Source: Erysipelotrichaceae bacterium
GTDB taxonomy: Bacteria > Bacillota_I > Bacilli_A > Erysipelotrichales > Erysipelotrichaceae
Assembly (NCBI GenBank): GCA_022767445.1
Contig: JALENJ010000035.1
Coordinates: 1-33,931 of the forward strand
Direction: 5' to 3'
DNA: 33,931 nucleotides
A model generated the notes under the pieces. That model worked only from the letters and a program-made list of their open reading frames with translations, was not told the DNA's origin and searched no databases. Shown piece after piece: positions 23,804 to 33,696 of this stretch. A program made the position numbers and the translations under genes. Positions within the stretch are counted from its first letter, which is position 1. The number at the start of each line of letters is the position of its first letter.

Positions 23804-24979
23804 ATGGTAGATTATCTAATCAATAAATTTGTAAAGAACAATGAAAATATTGAAGACGAACATGTAAGATATGCCTATGGAAGATTAACAAGTATCACTG
23901 GAATGCTTGTTAATCTTGTTCTGTTTGTGCTGAAGTTAAGCATTGGTCTAATCATGAATTCTGTATCTGTTATGTCAGATGGTTTTAATAATTTATCGGA
24001 TTTGATGACATGTATGGTGACGATATTCGGTTATCGCATTGCCAGTAAGCCAGCGGACAAAGAACATCCTTTTGGTCATGGAAGAGTGGAGTATATCGTC
24101 AGTTTGGTGATTGCGATTATTATTTTGAATGTTGGGTTTGAACTGATACGTCAAGGCATCGGACAGATTTTACATCCAAGTACAGTACACATCAGAATCT
24201 ACATGTTAGTGATTCTGTTATCCTCCATCACTTTGAAATTGTGGCTTGGGTATCTGAATACTACGATTGGAAAGAGAATTGATAATTTAGCGATGATTGC
24301 GACTGGACAAGATAGTCGTAATGATGCTTTATCAACAATGATTACAATTGTGGCGATGTTGATGGCGATTGTGATACCGGATTTTCCTTTTGATGGGATT
24401 GCGACGATTATCATTGCTGGATTTATCCTGAAGTCTGGAATTGATTTAATTAAAGAGATAATAGATCGATTGATAGGTAAGCGTGCTGATACGAAGCTCA
24501 TGAATCAAATCAAAGCCGTGATTTTGGAATATCCGGAAATTCATGGGATGCATGATTTGATCATTCATGATTATGGACCTGGTGTAAAGATAGGTAGTGG
24601 TCATGTGGAAGTGGATGCGCATACGAATATCCTGCAGATACATGAAGTCATTGATCAAGCAGAGCGTAGAGTACAGGATGAATTACATGTGATGATGACT
24701 TTGCATATGGATCCAATTGAGTATGATAATCCTGTAACACAAGCTTATCTAGAGGATGTTAAAAACATAGTGGATACCATTGATCCAAGAATTACAATTC
24801 ATGATTTTCGTACGGTAAATGGAAAGGAACATACCAATATTATTTTTGATATGGTAATACCGTACGATAGTAAGTTAAGTAAAGAAGAGATTCAAAAGTG
24901 TATCAACCAACATTTTGCGAAATATCCAAATCAGATATACACAGTGATTACATTTGATCATGATTATGGTGGTAGCTGA
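23804..24979 (+). CDS. Cation diffusion facilitator, probable Mn2+ exporter
   Basis: 391 residues. TM2 carries MSDGFNNLSD (Asn62, Asp66: NxxxD) and TM5 carries GQDSRNDALST (Asp170, Asp174: DxxxD). Zn-type members usually have His in one of these pairs; the N/D-D/D set is seen in manganese CDF proteins such as MntE. The C-terminal cytoplasmic domain (about 290-391) is present. GGAGAC precedes the ATG. Close to the Mn2+-riboswitch-controlled mntP, which favours Mn2+ as substrate, although Fe2+ or others remain possible. Confidence 0.8.
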   Translation: MVDYLINKFVKNNENIEDEHVRYAYGRLTSITGMLVNLVLFVLKLSIGLIMNSVSVMSDGFNNLSDLMTCMVTIFGYRIASKPADKEHPFGHGRVEYIVSLVIAIIILNVGFELIRQGIGQILHPSTVHIRIYMLVILLSSITLKLWLGYLNTTIGKRIDNLAMIATGQDSRNDALSTMITIVAMLMAIVIPDFPFDGIATIIIAGFILKSGIDLIKEIIDRLIGKRADTKLMNQIKAVILEYPEIHGMHDLIIHDYGPGVKIGSGHVEVDAHTNILQIHEVIDQAERRVQDELHVMMTLHMDPIEYDNPVTQAYLEDVKNIVDTIDPRITIHDFRTVNGKEHTNIIFDMVIPYDSKLSKEEIQKCINQHFAKYPNQIYTVITFDHDYGGS

Positions 24980-25039
24980 TAGATACGGATTATAAGTAAT
25001 ATAACGACAATATTTTAGATTTCATGGTTGAGGAAGATT

Positions 25040-25948
25040 ATGCATAAATATTTTTCAAGAAGTAATACATTGTTGATTATCGCATCTTTGATATGGGGTT
25101 GTGCATTTGTGGCACAGAATGTTGGGATGAATTATATCGGTCCTTGGACTTTCTGTTCTGCTAGATTTTTGATTGCTGGTATCTCTTTGATTTTGATTAT
25201 GCCTTTACTTGAAAAGATACAACCAAAGAGTCATATCAATAATTCAGCTCAAGCTAATAAAGAGCTTGTTATCAGTTCTTTGATATGTGGTGTTGCCTTG
25301 GCAATTGGCAGTGGAATTCAACAGATGGCGATGGTTACTGTGCCAGTTGCGAAAGCTGGTTTTTTAACAACACTGTATGTGTTGTTGGTGCCGGTTTTAT
25401 CTTTGTTTTTGGGACATCGTATCAAAGCGAAGATTTGGGTAGGAATTGTGATTGCCTTGGTTGGATTGTATCTGTTGAGTATGGCGGCTAGTCTAACTTT
25501 GGGAGTTGGTGAAGTCTTGTTGATAGGGTGTGCACTGATATTTGCGATTCACATCATCGTGATAGGACATTACAGTGTTAGGGTTAATCCTGTTAAGCTA
25601 TCTTGTGGACAGTTTTTGGTAGCTGGTGTGATTACATTTTTTCCAGCGATTCTGATTGAGAAGCCTGTCATTTCGAGTGTACTTGCGGCATATATTCCGC
25701 TTTTATATACGGGTATTTTCTCTTCGAGTGTTGCGTATACCTTACAGATATTTGCACAGAAGGGGGCAAGTCCTACAATTGCGGGGATGTTGTTGTCACT
25801 GGAGTCTGTATTTGCGGCAATTGCAGGATATCTGATACTTCATCAAACGTTGACTGTGCGAGAGTTGATTGGTTGTGTGTTGATCTTCGTGGCGATTGTC
25901 ATTGCACAATTTCCAGATCGTAGGGATATGGTGAATGTTACACAATAA
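25040..25948 (+). CDS. EamA/DMT-superfamily transporter
   Basis: 302 residues, ten membrane segments in two EamA repeats (LLIIASLIWGCAFVAQNVG opens the first). DMT proteins move metabolites across the membrane; the substrate is not predictable. ATG 25040 has GAGGAAG ahead; the TTG at 25028 is the first base block of that site. Last gene of the group that starts at 23294, followed by a hairpin. Confidence 0.9.
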   Translation: MHKYFSRSNTLLIIASLIWGCAFVAQNVGMNYIGPWTFCSARFLIAGISLILIMPLLEKIQPKSHINNSAQANKELVISSLICGVALAIGSGIQQMAMVTVPVAKAGFLTTLYVLLVPVLSLFLGHRIKAKIWVGIVIALVGLYLLSMAASLTLGVGEVLLIGCALIFAIHIIVIGHYSVRVNPVKLSCGQFLVAGVITFFPAILIEKPVISSVLAAYIPLLYTGIFSSSVAYTLQIFAQKGASPTIAGMLLSLESVFAAIAGYLILHQTLTVRELIGCVLIFVAIVIAQFPDRRDMVNVTQ

Positions 25949-25960
25949 TAAGTAAATGAA

Positions 25961-25990
25961 AAGGTGCTAGTGATATAGCAGCTTTGTTGT
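25961..25990 (+). terminator. Probable terminator after the DMT gene
   Basis: TGCTA (25965-25969) pairs with TAGCA (25976-25980) inside AAG/CTT flanks, followed by T/G-rich sequence (GCTTTGTTGTT). One mismatch and a weak T run. Confidence 0.4.
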
Positions 25991-26069
25991 TATGGAGCTT
26001 TAAAATCTGATGGGTTGGGGGTAGGCTATTAACTTTTGTGGGCACGAAAAATCATCGTACTCATTTTTT

Positions 26070-26492
26070 GTGGGGAATCCTAAATATTATAAAAACCTCC
26101 ATGCTATTATCTTCTTATCTGTAGATCCATTCCATATAGTAAAACATCTCTCAGATGACTTTACTAAATTTCGTGTTTCCTTAATGAACCAAGATACAAT
26201 CGTTTCTTTTAAAGAATCTAAGCTTGAATGTTATAGCGAATTTATCAAGCTATTAGAGAATTGGTTTGAAGAAATATGTAATTCATTTCAAAGACCAACA
26301 GATAACAGAAAACAGTCTAATGCATTAGCAGAGAGTTTAAATCAAAAGATGCGAGAATTTATAATGATCTCTAATGGTCTAAGCAATTTTGAAAGATTCA
26401 GAGCTCGTGTCATTTATGCATTGAACTATCGAATAAGTATTTCTCTAACATCCAACATAAAAGCTTACAATCGTAAACACAAAAAACAATAA
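26070..26492 (+). pseudogene. ISL3-family transposase, C-terminal remnant
   Basis: 140 residues. SVDPFHIVKHLSDDF contains the second catalytic Asp of the ISL3 DDE domain, and SNALAESLNQKMREFIMISNGLSNFERF the third catalytic Glu with its NxxF context. The zinc-finger and HTH N-terminus and the first catalytic Asp are missing, so it is not active. The opening residues before the homologous part are not a natural start. A hairpin lies after it (26516-26566). Confidence 0.8.
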
Positions 26493-26510
26493 ATATATAC
26501 ATCTTCTCCA

Positions 26511-26566
26511 GTTTAAAAACAGGCAATTACTTAGAGAGAATCACTCTCTTTAAAATCGCCTGTTTT
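26511..26566 (-). terminator. Terminator of the V/A-ATPase operon
   Basis: AAAACAGGC (26516-26524) pairs with GCCTGTTTT (26558-26566), with an inner AGAGAG/CTCTCT stem. On the minus strand a run of T residues follows, so it ends the ATPase operon; it can also act on the plus strand. Confidence 0.75.
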
Positions 26567-26654
26567 ATCCTATCTCTCCCACGAGATTTTATTGCATGTT
26601 TTTTTGAAAACCCCAAACAATTTTAAATTTGCACAGAAAAGCATGACTAACTGG

Positions 26655-27284
26655 TTAATCATGCTCAACTTGTTTTGATTTTTGTGCTTTTATGACCTTC
26701 ATACGTGAGAATTCCTCACGCTCTTTTTCCTCTAGGGATTCGCTCATATCTTTAATCGATGTCTGATAGCGAGGTATCACGACATTCTTTAAAGCATTTG
26801 CACGTTTTTGCGTCTTAGAGATTGCATTCGCTAAACGATAGATAGAGTTATCTACTTCCGCTAAAATCAGTGTAATCTCTTTGACTTTTTGGAATTGGAT
26901 ATACGCTTCATCGATTCTTGATGAGGTTCCTTCAAGTCCATATGGCACAGAGATATTATCTGGTTTTGTATAGATAATATTTGGCACCTCCACACCCATG
27001 ACACTACGATATGTCACGCGAATGGAATCATCCACTTTGATCTGTTCTGTAATAGAACTGATCATACCACTAGACATGTTGGCCTGCTGAAGCAGGTAAT
27101 AACCTGTTTGATAAGCACTGGTGATTTGTTCACGCAGTATTTTAACCTTTTCAACCTGAGACATCATCTCACGTATCAGGATATTACGCTTACGATCCAT
27201 TAATTCAAAGCCATTTTGGGCAAGTGCGAGTGACTTGCGTGCTTTGATTAGATTACCTTTTGTCGCAACTAACTGCGATGGCAT
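26655..27284 (-). CDS. ntpD: V/A-type ATPase subunit D
   Basis: 209 residues, almost all helical. The opening VATKGNLIKARKSLALAQNGFELMDRKR is the standard start of the rotary-shaft subunit D, which joins the catalytic head to the membrane ring. Starts 2 bases after the B stop and is the last gene of the operon. Confidence 0.95.
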   Translation of the reverse strand: MPSQLVATKGNLIKARKSLALAQNGFELMDRKRNILIREMMSQVEKVKILREQITSAYQTGYYLLQQANMSSGMISSITEQIKVDDSIRVTYRSVMGVEVPNIIYTKPDNISVPYGLEGTSSRIDEAYIQFQKVKEITLILAEVDNSIYRLANAISKTQKRANALKNVVIPRYQTSIKDMSESLEEKEREEFSRMKVIKAQKSKQVEHD

Positions 27285-27286
27285 GA

Positions 27287-28705
27287 TTATTCTTCTCCTT
27301 TAATAATCAATTGAATCGTATGTTCAGCGTGCTCTGAATCATAGTTGGCTTCGATAATCTTAGGATCAAGACGATCCAGTGCCTCTTTTGGTAATAGTGA
27401 TAGCAGTGCCCAACCAAGTTCTAATGTCTCTTTCATGGAACGATTGACACGATATCCCTGTCCTAAGAAGACAGCCTCAAAGCGTTTACCAAATGCGATG
27501 TATTTTTTATCCAAAGTGGAAAGCTCATCTTCACCAATAACACTCGCCAATGAACGTGCATCCTGTACTTTTGCATAACATGCAAATAACTGGTTGGCAA
27601 CATCCTGGTGGTCAGCTCTTGTATAGCCCTCACCAATACCATCCTTCATCAATCGTGATAAGGAAGATAAGATACCAATTGGCGGATTGATATTGTTGAG
27701 ATATAGATCTCTATCCAATACAATCTGCCCCTCTGTTATATATCCTGTTAAATCAGGTACAGGGTGTGTAATATCATCATTTGGCATTGTTAAGATAGGA
27801 ATTTGGGTAACAGAACCCTTACCACCTTTGACAATACCTGCTCTTTCGTATAGAGAAGCTAAGTCAGAATACATGTATCCTGGGAATCCCTTACGTGATG
27901 GAATTTCACCCTTGGAGGATGAGAACTCACGTACAGCCTCACAATACGCTGTCATATCTGTCAATATAACAAGAACATTCATATCACATTCATACGCTAG
28001 ATATTCTGCTGCAGTTAGCGCACAACGTGGTGTCATAATTCTCTCTAGGATTGGATCATCGGATAAGTTGATGAACATGCATACCTTATCCATAACACCT
28101 GTCTCTTCAAATGAACGTCTAAATGTATCCGCTACATCGTTTTTAACACCCATGGCACCAAAGACGATACAGAAGTTATCGGCATCTTGTCCTGTCAAGG
28201 ATGCTTGACGGACAATCTGACTGGCTAATTTATCATGTGGTAAACCTGAGCCAGAGAAGATAGGTAGTTTTTGTCCACGAATCAATGTATTCAATCCATC
28301 GATTGCAGAGATACCTGTATTGATGTAGTTTCGTGGATATTCACGTGATACTGGGTTTAATGGTTTACCATTTACATCCTCATATTTGTTGATGTAAACA
28401 GGACCCAGATTATCAATTGGATCACCTACACCATTGAATGTACGGCCAAGTAATTCCTTGGATACACCTAGTACCATAGGATGTCCAAGTAGCTTTGTCT
28501 TGGTGTTGGACTTTCCAAGTCCATCAGTACCTTCAAATACCTGTATGATGGCTCTTTCTCCTTCAATCTGTACGACTCTTCCCTTACGTGTTGAGCCATC
28601 ATTTAATTGAATGGATACCATCTCTTCATTGGATACCCCTTTTACATGATCCAACGCAACAAGAGAACCCTGGATTTCATCTAAACCTAATAGTTGTAAA
28701 CTCAT
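27287..28705 (-). CDS. ntpB: V/A-type ATPase subunit B
   Basis: 472 residues. Regulatory nucleotide-binding subunit of the head. The position of Walker A reads [15 protein letters not shown], without the GKT lysine, as expected for B. Later [21 protein letters not shown] is a B hallmark. Follows subunit A with a short gap. Confidence 0.96.
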   Translation of the reverse strand: MSLQLLGLDEIQGSLVALDHVKGVSNEEMVSIQLNDGSTRKGRVVQIEGERAIIQVFEGTDGLGKSNTKTKLLGHPMVLGVSKELLGRTFNGVGDPIDNLGPVYINKYEDVNGKPLNPVSREYPRNYINTGISAIDGLNTLIRGQKLPIFSGSGLPHDKLASQIVRQASLTGQDADNFCIVFGAMGVKNDVADTFRRSFEETGVMDKVCMFINLSDDPILERIMTPRCALTAAEYLAYECDMNVLVILTDMTAYCEAVREFSSSKGEIPSRKGFPGYMYSDLASLYERAGIVKGGKGSVTQIPILTMPNDDITHPVPDLTGYITEGQIVLDRDLYLNNINPPIGILSSLSRLMKDGIGEGYTRADHQDVANQLFACYAKVQDARSLASVIGEDELSTLDKKYIAFGKRFEAVFLGQGYRVNRSMKETLELGWALLSLLPKEALDRLDPKIIEANYDSEHAEHTIQLIIKGEE

Positions 28706-28720
28706 TGAAATCCTCCTCTC

Positions 28721-30472
28721 TTATTGGATTGATGCAAGTAATGCATCAATCTTTTCGTTATATGTATCTAGTAAATCAATTTGGTTATTTGGTACATCGT
28801 ATTTCATCTTGATGACATCATCGAATACACCTGTCTGAGTCATCAAGGAAACTGGAATGTGTTTCTGAATATAAGGAATGCATGCTTGTCTTAAATAGTG
28901 AATGACTTTGAGCATCTTATATTGTTTCTGAAGAGATACATAAGTATCTTCAGGATGGAATGAATTTTGTTGTAGATAACCTACACGAACAACACGACCA
29001 ATCTCTAACGTTAGTTTTTGATCTTCTGGCAATACATCAGAACCGATCAACTTAACGATTTCCATCAATTGTGCCTCTTCATGAAGAATGGATTGCATCT
29101 CTTGACGAAGATCAATAAAGTCATGCGCTACAGACTTATCATACCAACGCGTTAAGTCATCAACATACTCAGAATAGCTGTCTGTCCAGTTCACTGCTGG
29201 ATAGTGACGCATATACGCAAGTGATTTATCCAGTGCCCAGAAGCTACGTACAAATCTCTTTGTATTCTGCGTAACAGGCTCTGAGAAGTCTCCACCTTGT
29301 GGAGATACAGCACCGATTAAAGTAACAGAACCCTGCTTACCAGCAAGTGTATCAACCATACCTGCACGTTCATAGAACTGCGCAATACGTGATGGTAGAT
29401 ATGCTGGGAAACCTTCCTCAGCTGGCATCTCTTCAAGACGTCCAGAAATCTCACGTAATGCCTCAGCCCAACGTGAAGTTGAATCAGCCATTAAGGCTAC
29501 GTGATATCCCATATCACGATAGTACTCGGCAATCGTTACACCTGTATAGATGGATGCCTCACGTGCCGCAACAGGCATATTTGAAGTATTGGCAATCAAC
29601 ACCGTACGATCTAATAAAGGTTTACCAGACTTAGGGTCAATCAGATCACTAAACTCCTCAAGTACCTGTGTCATCTCATTACCACGTTCACCACAACCTA
29701 CGTAGATGATGATATCCGCATCACACCACTTCGCTATTTGGTGCTGTAACATTGTCTTACCAGCACCAAATCCACCAGGGATTGCAGAAGAACCACCCTT
29801 GGCAATTGGGAACATCGTATCAATGACACGTTGTCCCGTAATCAAAGGAATAGAAATTGGTTGACGATTGATAATTGGACGAGGATTACGGATAGCCCAT
29901 TGTTGCGCTAGTTTTACCTCAACTAAGGATTCATCCACATCACTCTTTACAACAAGTAATGTATCTGTAACGGTATACTCACCAGAATCTTTCGCTTCTA
30001 CAACAGTGCCGTTTAATCCTACAGGGATTAATGAACGATGCTCAATCAGTGATGTTTCAGGTGTTGTCGCAAAGATTTGACCTGAGTGAACCACATCACC
30101 AACCTTTACCAACATCGTGACATTCCACTTCTTAGCCTGATCCAATGCTGGTACTGACTTACCCTCCGCAATAAAGGAACCTTGTTCCTTGGCAATTTCA
30201 TCCAGAGGTCTTTGAATACCATCATAGATATTTCTAAGAATACCAGGACCTAGTGTTGCGTTTAATAAATGTCCAGTCCCTTTGACCGGTTCATTTGGTT
30301 TTAGGCCGGTTGTAGATTCATATACCTGAATCATCGTCTTATCTTCATCTACACGGATAACCTCACCAAGTAGTTCCTTATCGCCTACGTAAACCATCTC
30401 ACGCATAGCGAAACTCTTTGTGTTTCTTACAGAAATGACAGATCCATTAATCGTATAAATCACATCACTCAT
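28721..30472 (-). CDS. ntpA: V/A-type ATPase catalytic subunit A
   Basis: 583 residues from the ATG at 30472. Walker [14 protein letters not shown] and the GCGERGNEM catalytic Glu region are present, plus the A-type non-homologous insertion (about 110-200) found only in V/A-type A subunits. ATG 30472 overlaps the E stop by 8 bases; GAAGGAAG precedes it. An in-frame GTG at 30481 is the alternative. Confidence 0.96.
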   Translation of the reverse strand: MSDVIYTINGSVISVRNTKSFAMREMVYVGDKELLGEVIRVDEDKTMIQVYESTTGLKPNEPVKGTGHLLNATLGPGILRNIYDGIQRPLDEIAKEQGSFIAEGKSVPALDQAKKWNVTMLVKVGDVVHSGQIFATTPETSLIEHRSLIPVGLNGTVVEAKDSGEYTVTDTLLVVKSDVDESLVEVKLAQQWAIRNPRPIINRQPISIPLITGQRVIDTMFPIAKGGSSAIPGGFGAGKTMLQHQIAKWCDADIIIYVGCGERGNEMTQVLEEFSDLIDPKSGKPLLDRTVLIANTSNMPVAAREASIYTGVTIAEYYRDMGYHVALMADSTSRWAEALREISGRLEEMPAEEGFPAYLPSRIAQFYERAGMVDTLAGKQGSVTLIGAVSPQGGDFSEPVTQNTKRFVRSFWALDKSLAYMRHYPAVNWTDSYSEYVDDLTRWYDKSVAHDFIDLRQEMQSILHEEAQLMEIVKLIGSDVLPEDQKLTLEIGRVVRVGYLQQNSFHPEDTYVSLQKQYKMLKVIHYLRQACIPYIQKHIPVSLMTQTGVFDDVIKMKYDVPNNQIDLLDTYNEKIDALLASIQ

Positions 30473-31073
30473 GATCTTCACTTCCTTCCGTGATAATAAA
30501 GCCTGAATGTTGACGGAAGAATTTACGTGCTTCCTCCAGTCTTTCTACAAGATCACAACGATACTCAAGACGGCTGTCTAAGTCCGTATATGTAAATCCA
30601 CCAAAACGGAAATATCCTGTCTGTACATTCGCTTCAATATTTTTTTCTTTTAAGATATCTTTGAATAGCTCTTCATCCTGTTTTCTAACAGTGAATACAC
30701 CATTCTTTGTGATTGATACCTTATCGATATTCTCCTCTAAGTAAGAGCGATATTCATCGGATTTAACGAAATCCTCAATCTTCTTAGAAGCTCCATCTAA
30801 TAACTGTTTTATAAAATCCATACGTAACTTTAAGAGATCTTGTTTGATCTTTAAAGTCTCTTGCGATAGCTGAGATGAAGCACTCAAACGTAAGTCATTT
30901 GTCTCTTTTTCAAGATAGGCTTCTGTTTCTTTACGCAATCCCACTTTGAAGTAATTTAACTGTTCATCATGCATCATCTGAATTTCTTTCATGACAGTCT
31001 CTTCAACAAGTGTGGATTGGCTCAACATATCGGACTTAATGGATTTGATTATTTTCTCTTCAAAATCTTCCAT
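30465..31073 (-). CDS. ntpE: V/A-type ATPase subunit E
   Basis: 202 residues. Long N-terminal helix (about 1-100, with charged heptads) and a C-terminal globular end (FTYTDLDSRLEYRCDLVERLEEAR), matching the peripheral stalk subunit E. Lies between F and A; overlaps A by 8 bases. Confidence 0.9.
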   Translation of the reverse strand: MEDFEEKIIKSIKSDMLSQSTLVEETVMKEIQMMHDEQLNYFKVGLRKETEAYLEKETNDLRLSASSQLSQETLKIKQDLLKLRMDFIKQLLDGASKKIEDFVKSDEYRSYLEENIDKVSITKNGVFTVRKQDEELFKDILKEKNIEANVQTGYFRFGGFTYTDLDSRLEYRCDLVERLEEARKFFRQHSGFIITEGSEDHE

Positions 31074-31082
31074 TGCTCACCT

Positions 31083-31391
31083 CTATAGTTTTACGCCAAT
31101 CGCCTCACTGATATAGCGGTCGATGGTCTCACCAATCTTGGCAGAACCATGACGGTCGGATATCTCAGTGATTAGCGGTCTTTGTAATGTCAGTTTCATT
31201 CTAGCCACAACATCAGCGACTTGTTCCATCGCCTTAGTTGTCATTAACACGATTGCGATTTCAGGATCATCAATCAACTGATTTAGCTTTGCTAGAATTT
31301 CTTCTCTTTCATGTAATACGATACCCTCAAAACCTGCAAGTCGCATGCCCATAAGTGTATCGTTATTATCACTAATACAATACGCTTTCAT
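31083..31391 (-). CDS. ntpF: V/A-type ATPase subunit F
   Basis: 102 residues. MKAYCISDNNDTLMGMRLAG and VLMTTKAMEQVADVV are typical of the rotor regulatory subunit F (the Rossmann-like fold sits on D). Nine bases separate it from E. Confidence 0.9.
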   Translation of the reverse strand: MKAYCISDNNDTLMGMRLAGFEGIVLHEREEILAKLNQLIDDPEIAIVLMTTKAMEQVADVVARMKLTLQRPLITEISDRHGSAKIGETIDRYISEAIGVKL

Positions 31392-31400
31392 AAGGCTTCC

Positions 31401-31844
31401 TTATAGTGCGTTGATAATTAAGATAGAGATTAACAAACCGTAGATAGCAACACCTTCACCCAAGGCAACGAAGATGATTGCACGACCGAAGTTATCGCCA
31501 TTTTCAGATACAGCACCAATCGCAGCAGGAGCAGCAGAAGCTACAGCCCAACCAGCACCAAGACATGAAGCAGCGACAGAAATCGCAGCAGCGATAAAGC
31601 CTAGACCTTTCGCAAGATCACCAGTCGCAGCTGTTGTAGTTGCCTCTTCAGCAAGAGCTGTGAATGAGTGAGCTTGGAATAATAATGTAACTAAGAATAC
31701 CCCAGCAAAGATAGAGATTTGGGCAAGAATTCTTGTCTTAGCATTTGATGTATTTACGCCCTTGCGTAATAGAATCCATAAAGGACCAACAACCAAAATG
31801 ACAGCGAGTAATGGTAATAAAATTTCTTTTGTAGTTAATAACAT
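31401..31844 (-). CDS. ntpK: V/A-type ATPase proteolipid subunit K
   Basis: 147 residues, four membrane helices. The second hairpin (about 80-147) is the Gly/Ala-rich c-ring unit with the ion-binding Glu130 in ALGEGVAIYG. The first hairpin (about 9-60) is not Gly-rich and has no matching carboxylate, so it is not a tandem copy of the second. Whether H+ or Na+ is moved cannot be read with certainty. Confidence 0.9.
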   Translation of the reverse strand: MLLTTKEILLPLLAVILVVGPLWILLRKGVNTSNAKTRILAQISIFAGVFLVTLLFQAHSFTALAEEATTTAATGDLAKGLGFIAAAISVAASCLGAGWAVASAAPAAIGAVSENGDNFGRAIIFVALGEGVAIYGLLISILIINAL

Positions 31845-31862
31845 GATTTTTCCTCCTAGTGT

Positions 31863-33683
31863 TTATTCTGCTTGATCTGCAGTATATGCTTGATACTTCG
31901 TACCGCCACCATTGTAGTAACGGCTAAACATTTCGTAATATTCAAGACGTAGCGTCTGAATACCAACGATCAATCCCTCTAATGCCATAACAAAGATATT
32001 ACCGAATATCGCAACCGCAATACCTGCATTCCCTGTCATCTTAACAAGAGTCATAACAACCAACATCATACCAGCATGGCTTAAAACGAAACCACCAACA
32101 CGAAGATATGACATGGAGTTTGTCACAAAGCTCAACAATATTTCAAATGCTTCAAAGAAGTTCATAACGAAGTAATTACCCCATCCACCTTCCGGTTTTA
32201 ATGGATGACCTTCAAACTTCTCTGCGAAAGCTTCCTTCATCATGAAGCACAAGATAGGTACAACAATAAATGGAACTACGAATACTGGCTTTAATAAGCT
32301 AATCTTCATCACCATCAACATGACAGCCGCAACGATAATAAATCCGTAGAATACAAATCCTGCAACACCATTCTGTGAGAAGAAGAACTCAGCCCATTGT
32401 TTCTTACGAGCACGATTCCACATATTCATAACCATCGTCACAAGAATCAATACACCACCGATCGCAATCGCACCGATTAGCAGTATCATCGTACTATCCG
32501 AGCTCATAACCTCAAATAATTTATCTCGTACGCCAAATAGCGATTGGTGGATAGGATTTAAGAGGCTTTCATAACCAAACACAGAGCCGAACAAGAAACC
32601 AAAGATAGAAGAAGTAATACCAACTCTACCAACGATACCAAATAGCTTTCCCTTCTTTTCAAGAAGGAATCCTAGTATCACTAGGACTAAGCCCTGACCT
32701 AAATCACCAAACATGATACCGAATAAGATACAGTAAGTAATACCAATAAATACCGTTGGATCAAAGTCATCATATGCAGGTAAGCCATACATCTCAATGA
32801 ACAACTCAAATGGTCTAAAGAACCAACTATTCTTTAATAGTGTTGGACAATGAAGTTCACTTACCTCACTTGGCTCTTTCACTCTAAAGTCAACTGGTTG
32901 ATTCTTGAAGGCAGCCTGATATGTCTCAACATCACTAGCCTTCATAAATCCACTTAAAATATGTTTTTGATCTAAGATAGCGACATACGGATACATATTA
33001 CATATCGAACTTTGACGTACACAGTACGAATACATATCCACCATCTTTAAACGACACTGTTCAACTCTTTCATGGATATCAAAGTTCGGTATCTGCATCG
33101 GTTCAAAGAATAAACTTTCGAAGATCTTCGCTGTCTTACCAGCATAGGTGTCACTTGTCACATATACCAACCATACATACTGTTGGGTTGAATATAGACG
33201 ATGTAAGACAAACATCTCTTCACGATATAATGATAGCTTCTTGAAACTATCCATTGGTAAGCGACCAAAGCCAAAGTTCAAGTACTCACAACTATGAATG
33301 CGTTCAAAGCTTAATTCTGATAAAGCCTGTAGTGCCTTCTCATCATCAGGAGATAACACTTCATTTTGACTATCCATATCTAAGCCAAACTCTTCATTTA
33401 ATTCTTTAATATACGCTTCAATTTCATCTGTCGTATATTTTGATGTGACATTCTCTTTGATATGTAAGTCACAACCAACAGCGCGTGCAATGTTTTTTAA
33501 GGTCTGTAGATAGTCCTGATAAGGATTTTCTGTACTGATAACGCTACCGTGATTATCATCATTGATGATATTCGTCGCAATCTCGGGCTGTAATAAACCA
33601 GTCTTCATCGCCGTCAGTAACATTGTGTCCAAATGTTCCTTATCACTGCACGCACTTACAAATTTCATTTTTTCGATTGCCAT
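31863..33683 (-). CDS. ntpI: V/A-type ATPase subunit I (a-like)
   Basis: 606 residues. N-terminal cytoplasmic domain (1-~330) and a C-terminal membrane domain with about seven helices; NFFEAFEILLSFVTNSMSYLR and the following helix contain the stator Arg and Glu region. AAAGGATCGCAC precedes the ATG 33683, which fits the family start MAIEKMKFVS; earlier in-frame starts lie in the C gene or in non-coding sequence. Confidence 0.94.
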   Translation of the reverse strand: MAIEKMKFVSACSDKEHLDTMLLTAMKTGLLQPEIATNIINDDNHGSVISTENPYQDYLQTLKNIARAVGCDLHIKENVTSKYTTDEIEAYIKELNEEFGLDMDSQNEVLSPDDEKALQALSELSFERIHSCEYLNFGFGRLPMDSFKKLSLYREEMFVLHRLYSTQQYVWLVYVTSDTYAGKTAKIFESLFFEPMQIPNFDIHERVEQCRLKMVDMYSYCVRQSSICNMYPYVAILDQKHILSGFMKASDVETYQAAFKNQPVDFRVKEPSEVSELHCPTLLKNSWFFRPFELFIEMYGLPAYDDFDPTVFIGITYCILFGIMFGDLGQGLVLVILGFLLEKKGKLFGIVGRVGITSSIFGFLFGSVFGYESLLNPIHQSLFGVRDKLFEVMSSDSTMILLIGAIAIGGVLILVTMVMNMWNRARKKQWAEFFFSQNGVAGFVFYGFIIVAAVMLMVMKISLLKPVFVVPFIVVPILCFMMKEAFAEKFEGHPLKPEGGWGNYFVMNFFEAFEILLSFVTNSMSYLRVGGFVLSHAGMMLVVMTLVKMTGNAGIAVAIFGNIFVMALEGLIVGIQTLRLEYYEMFSRYYNGGGTKYQAYTADQAE

Positions 33684-33696
33684 GTGCGATCCTTTC

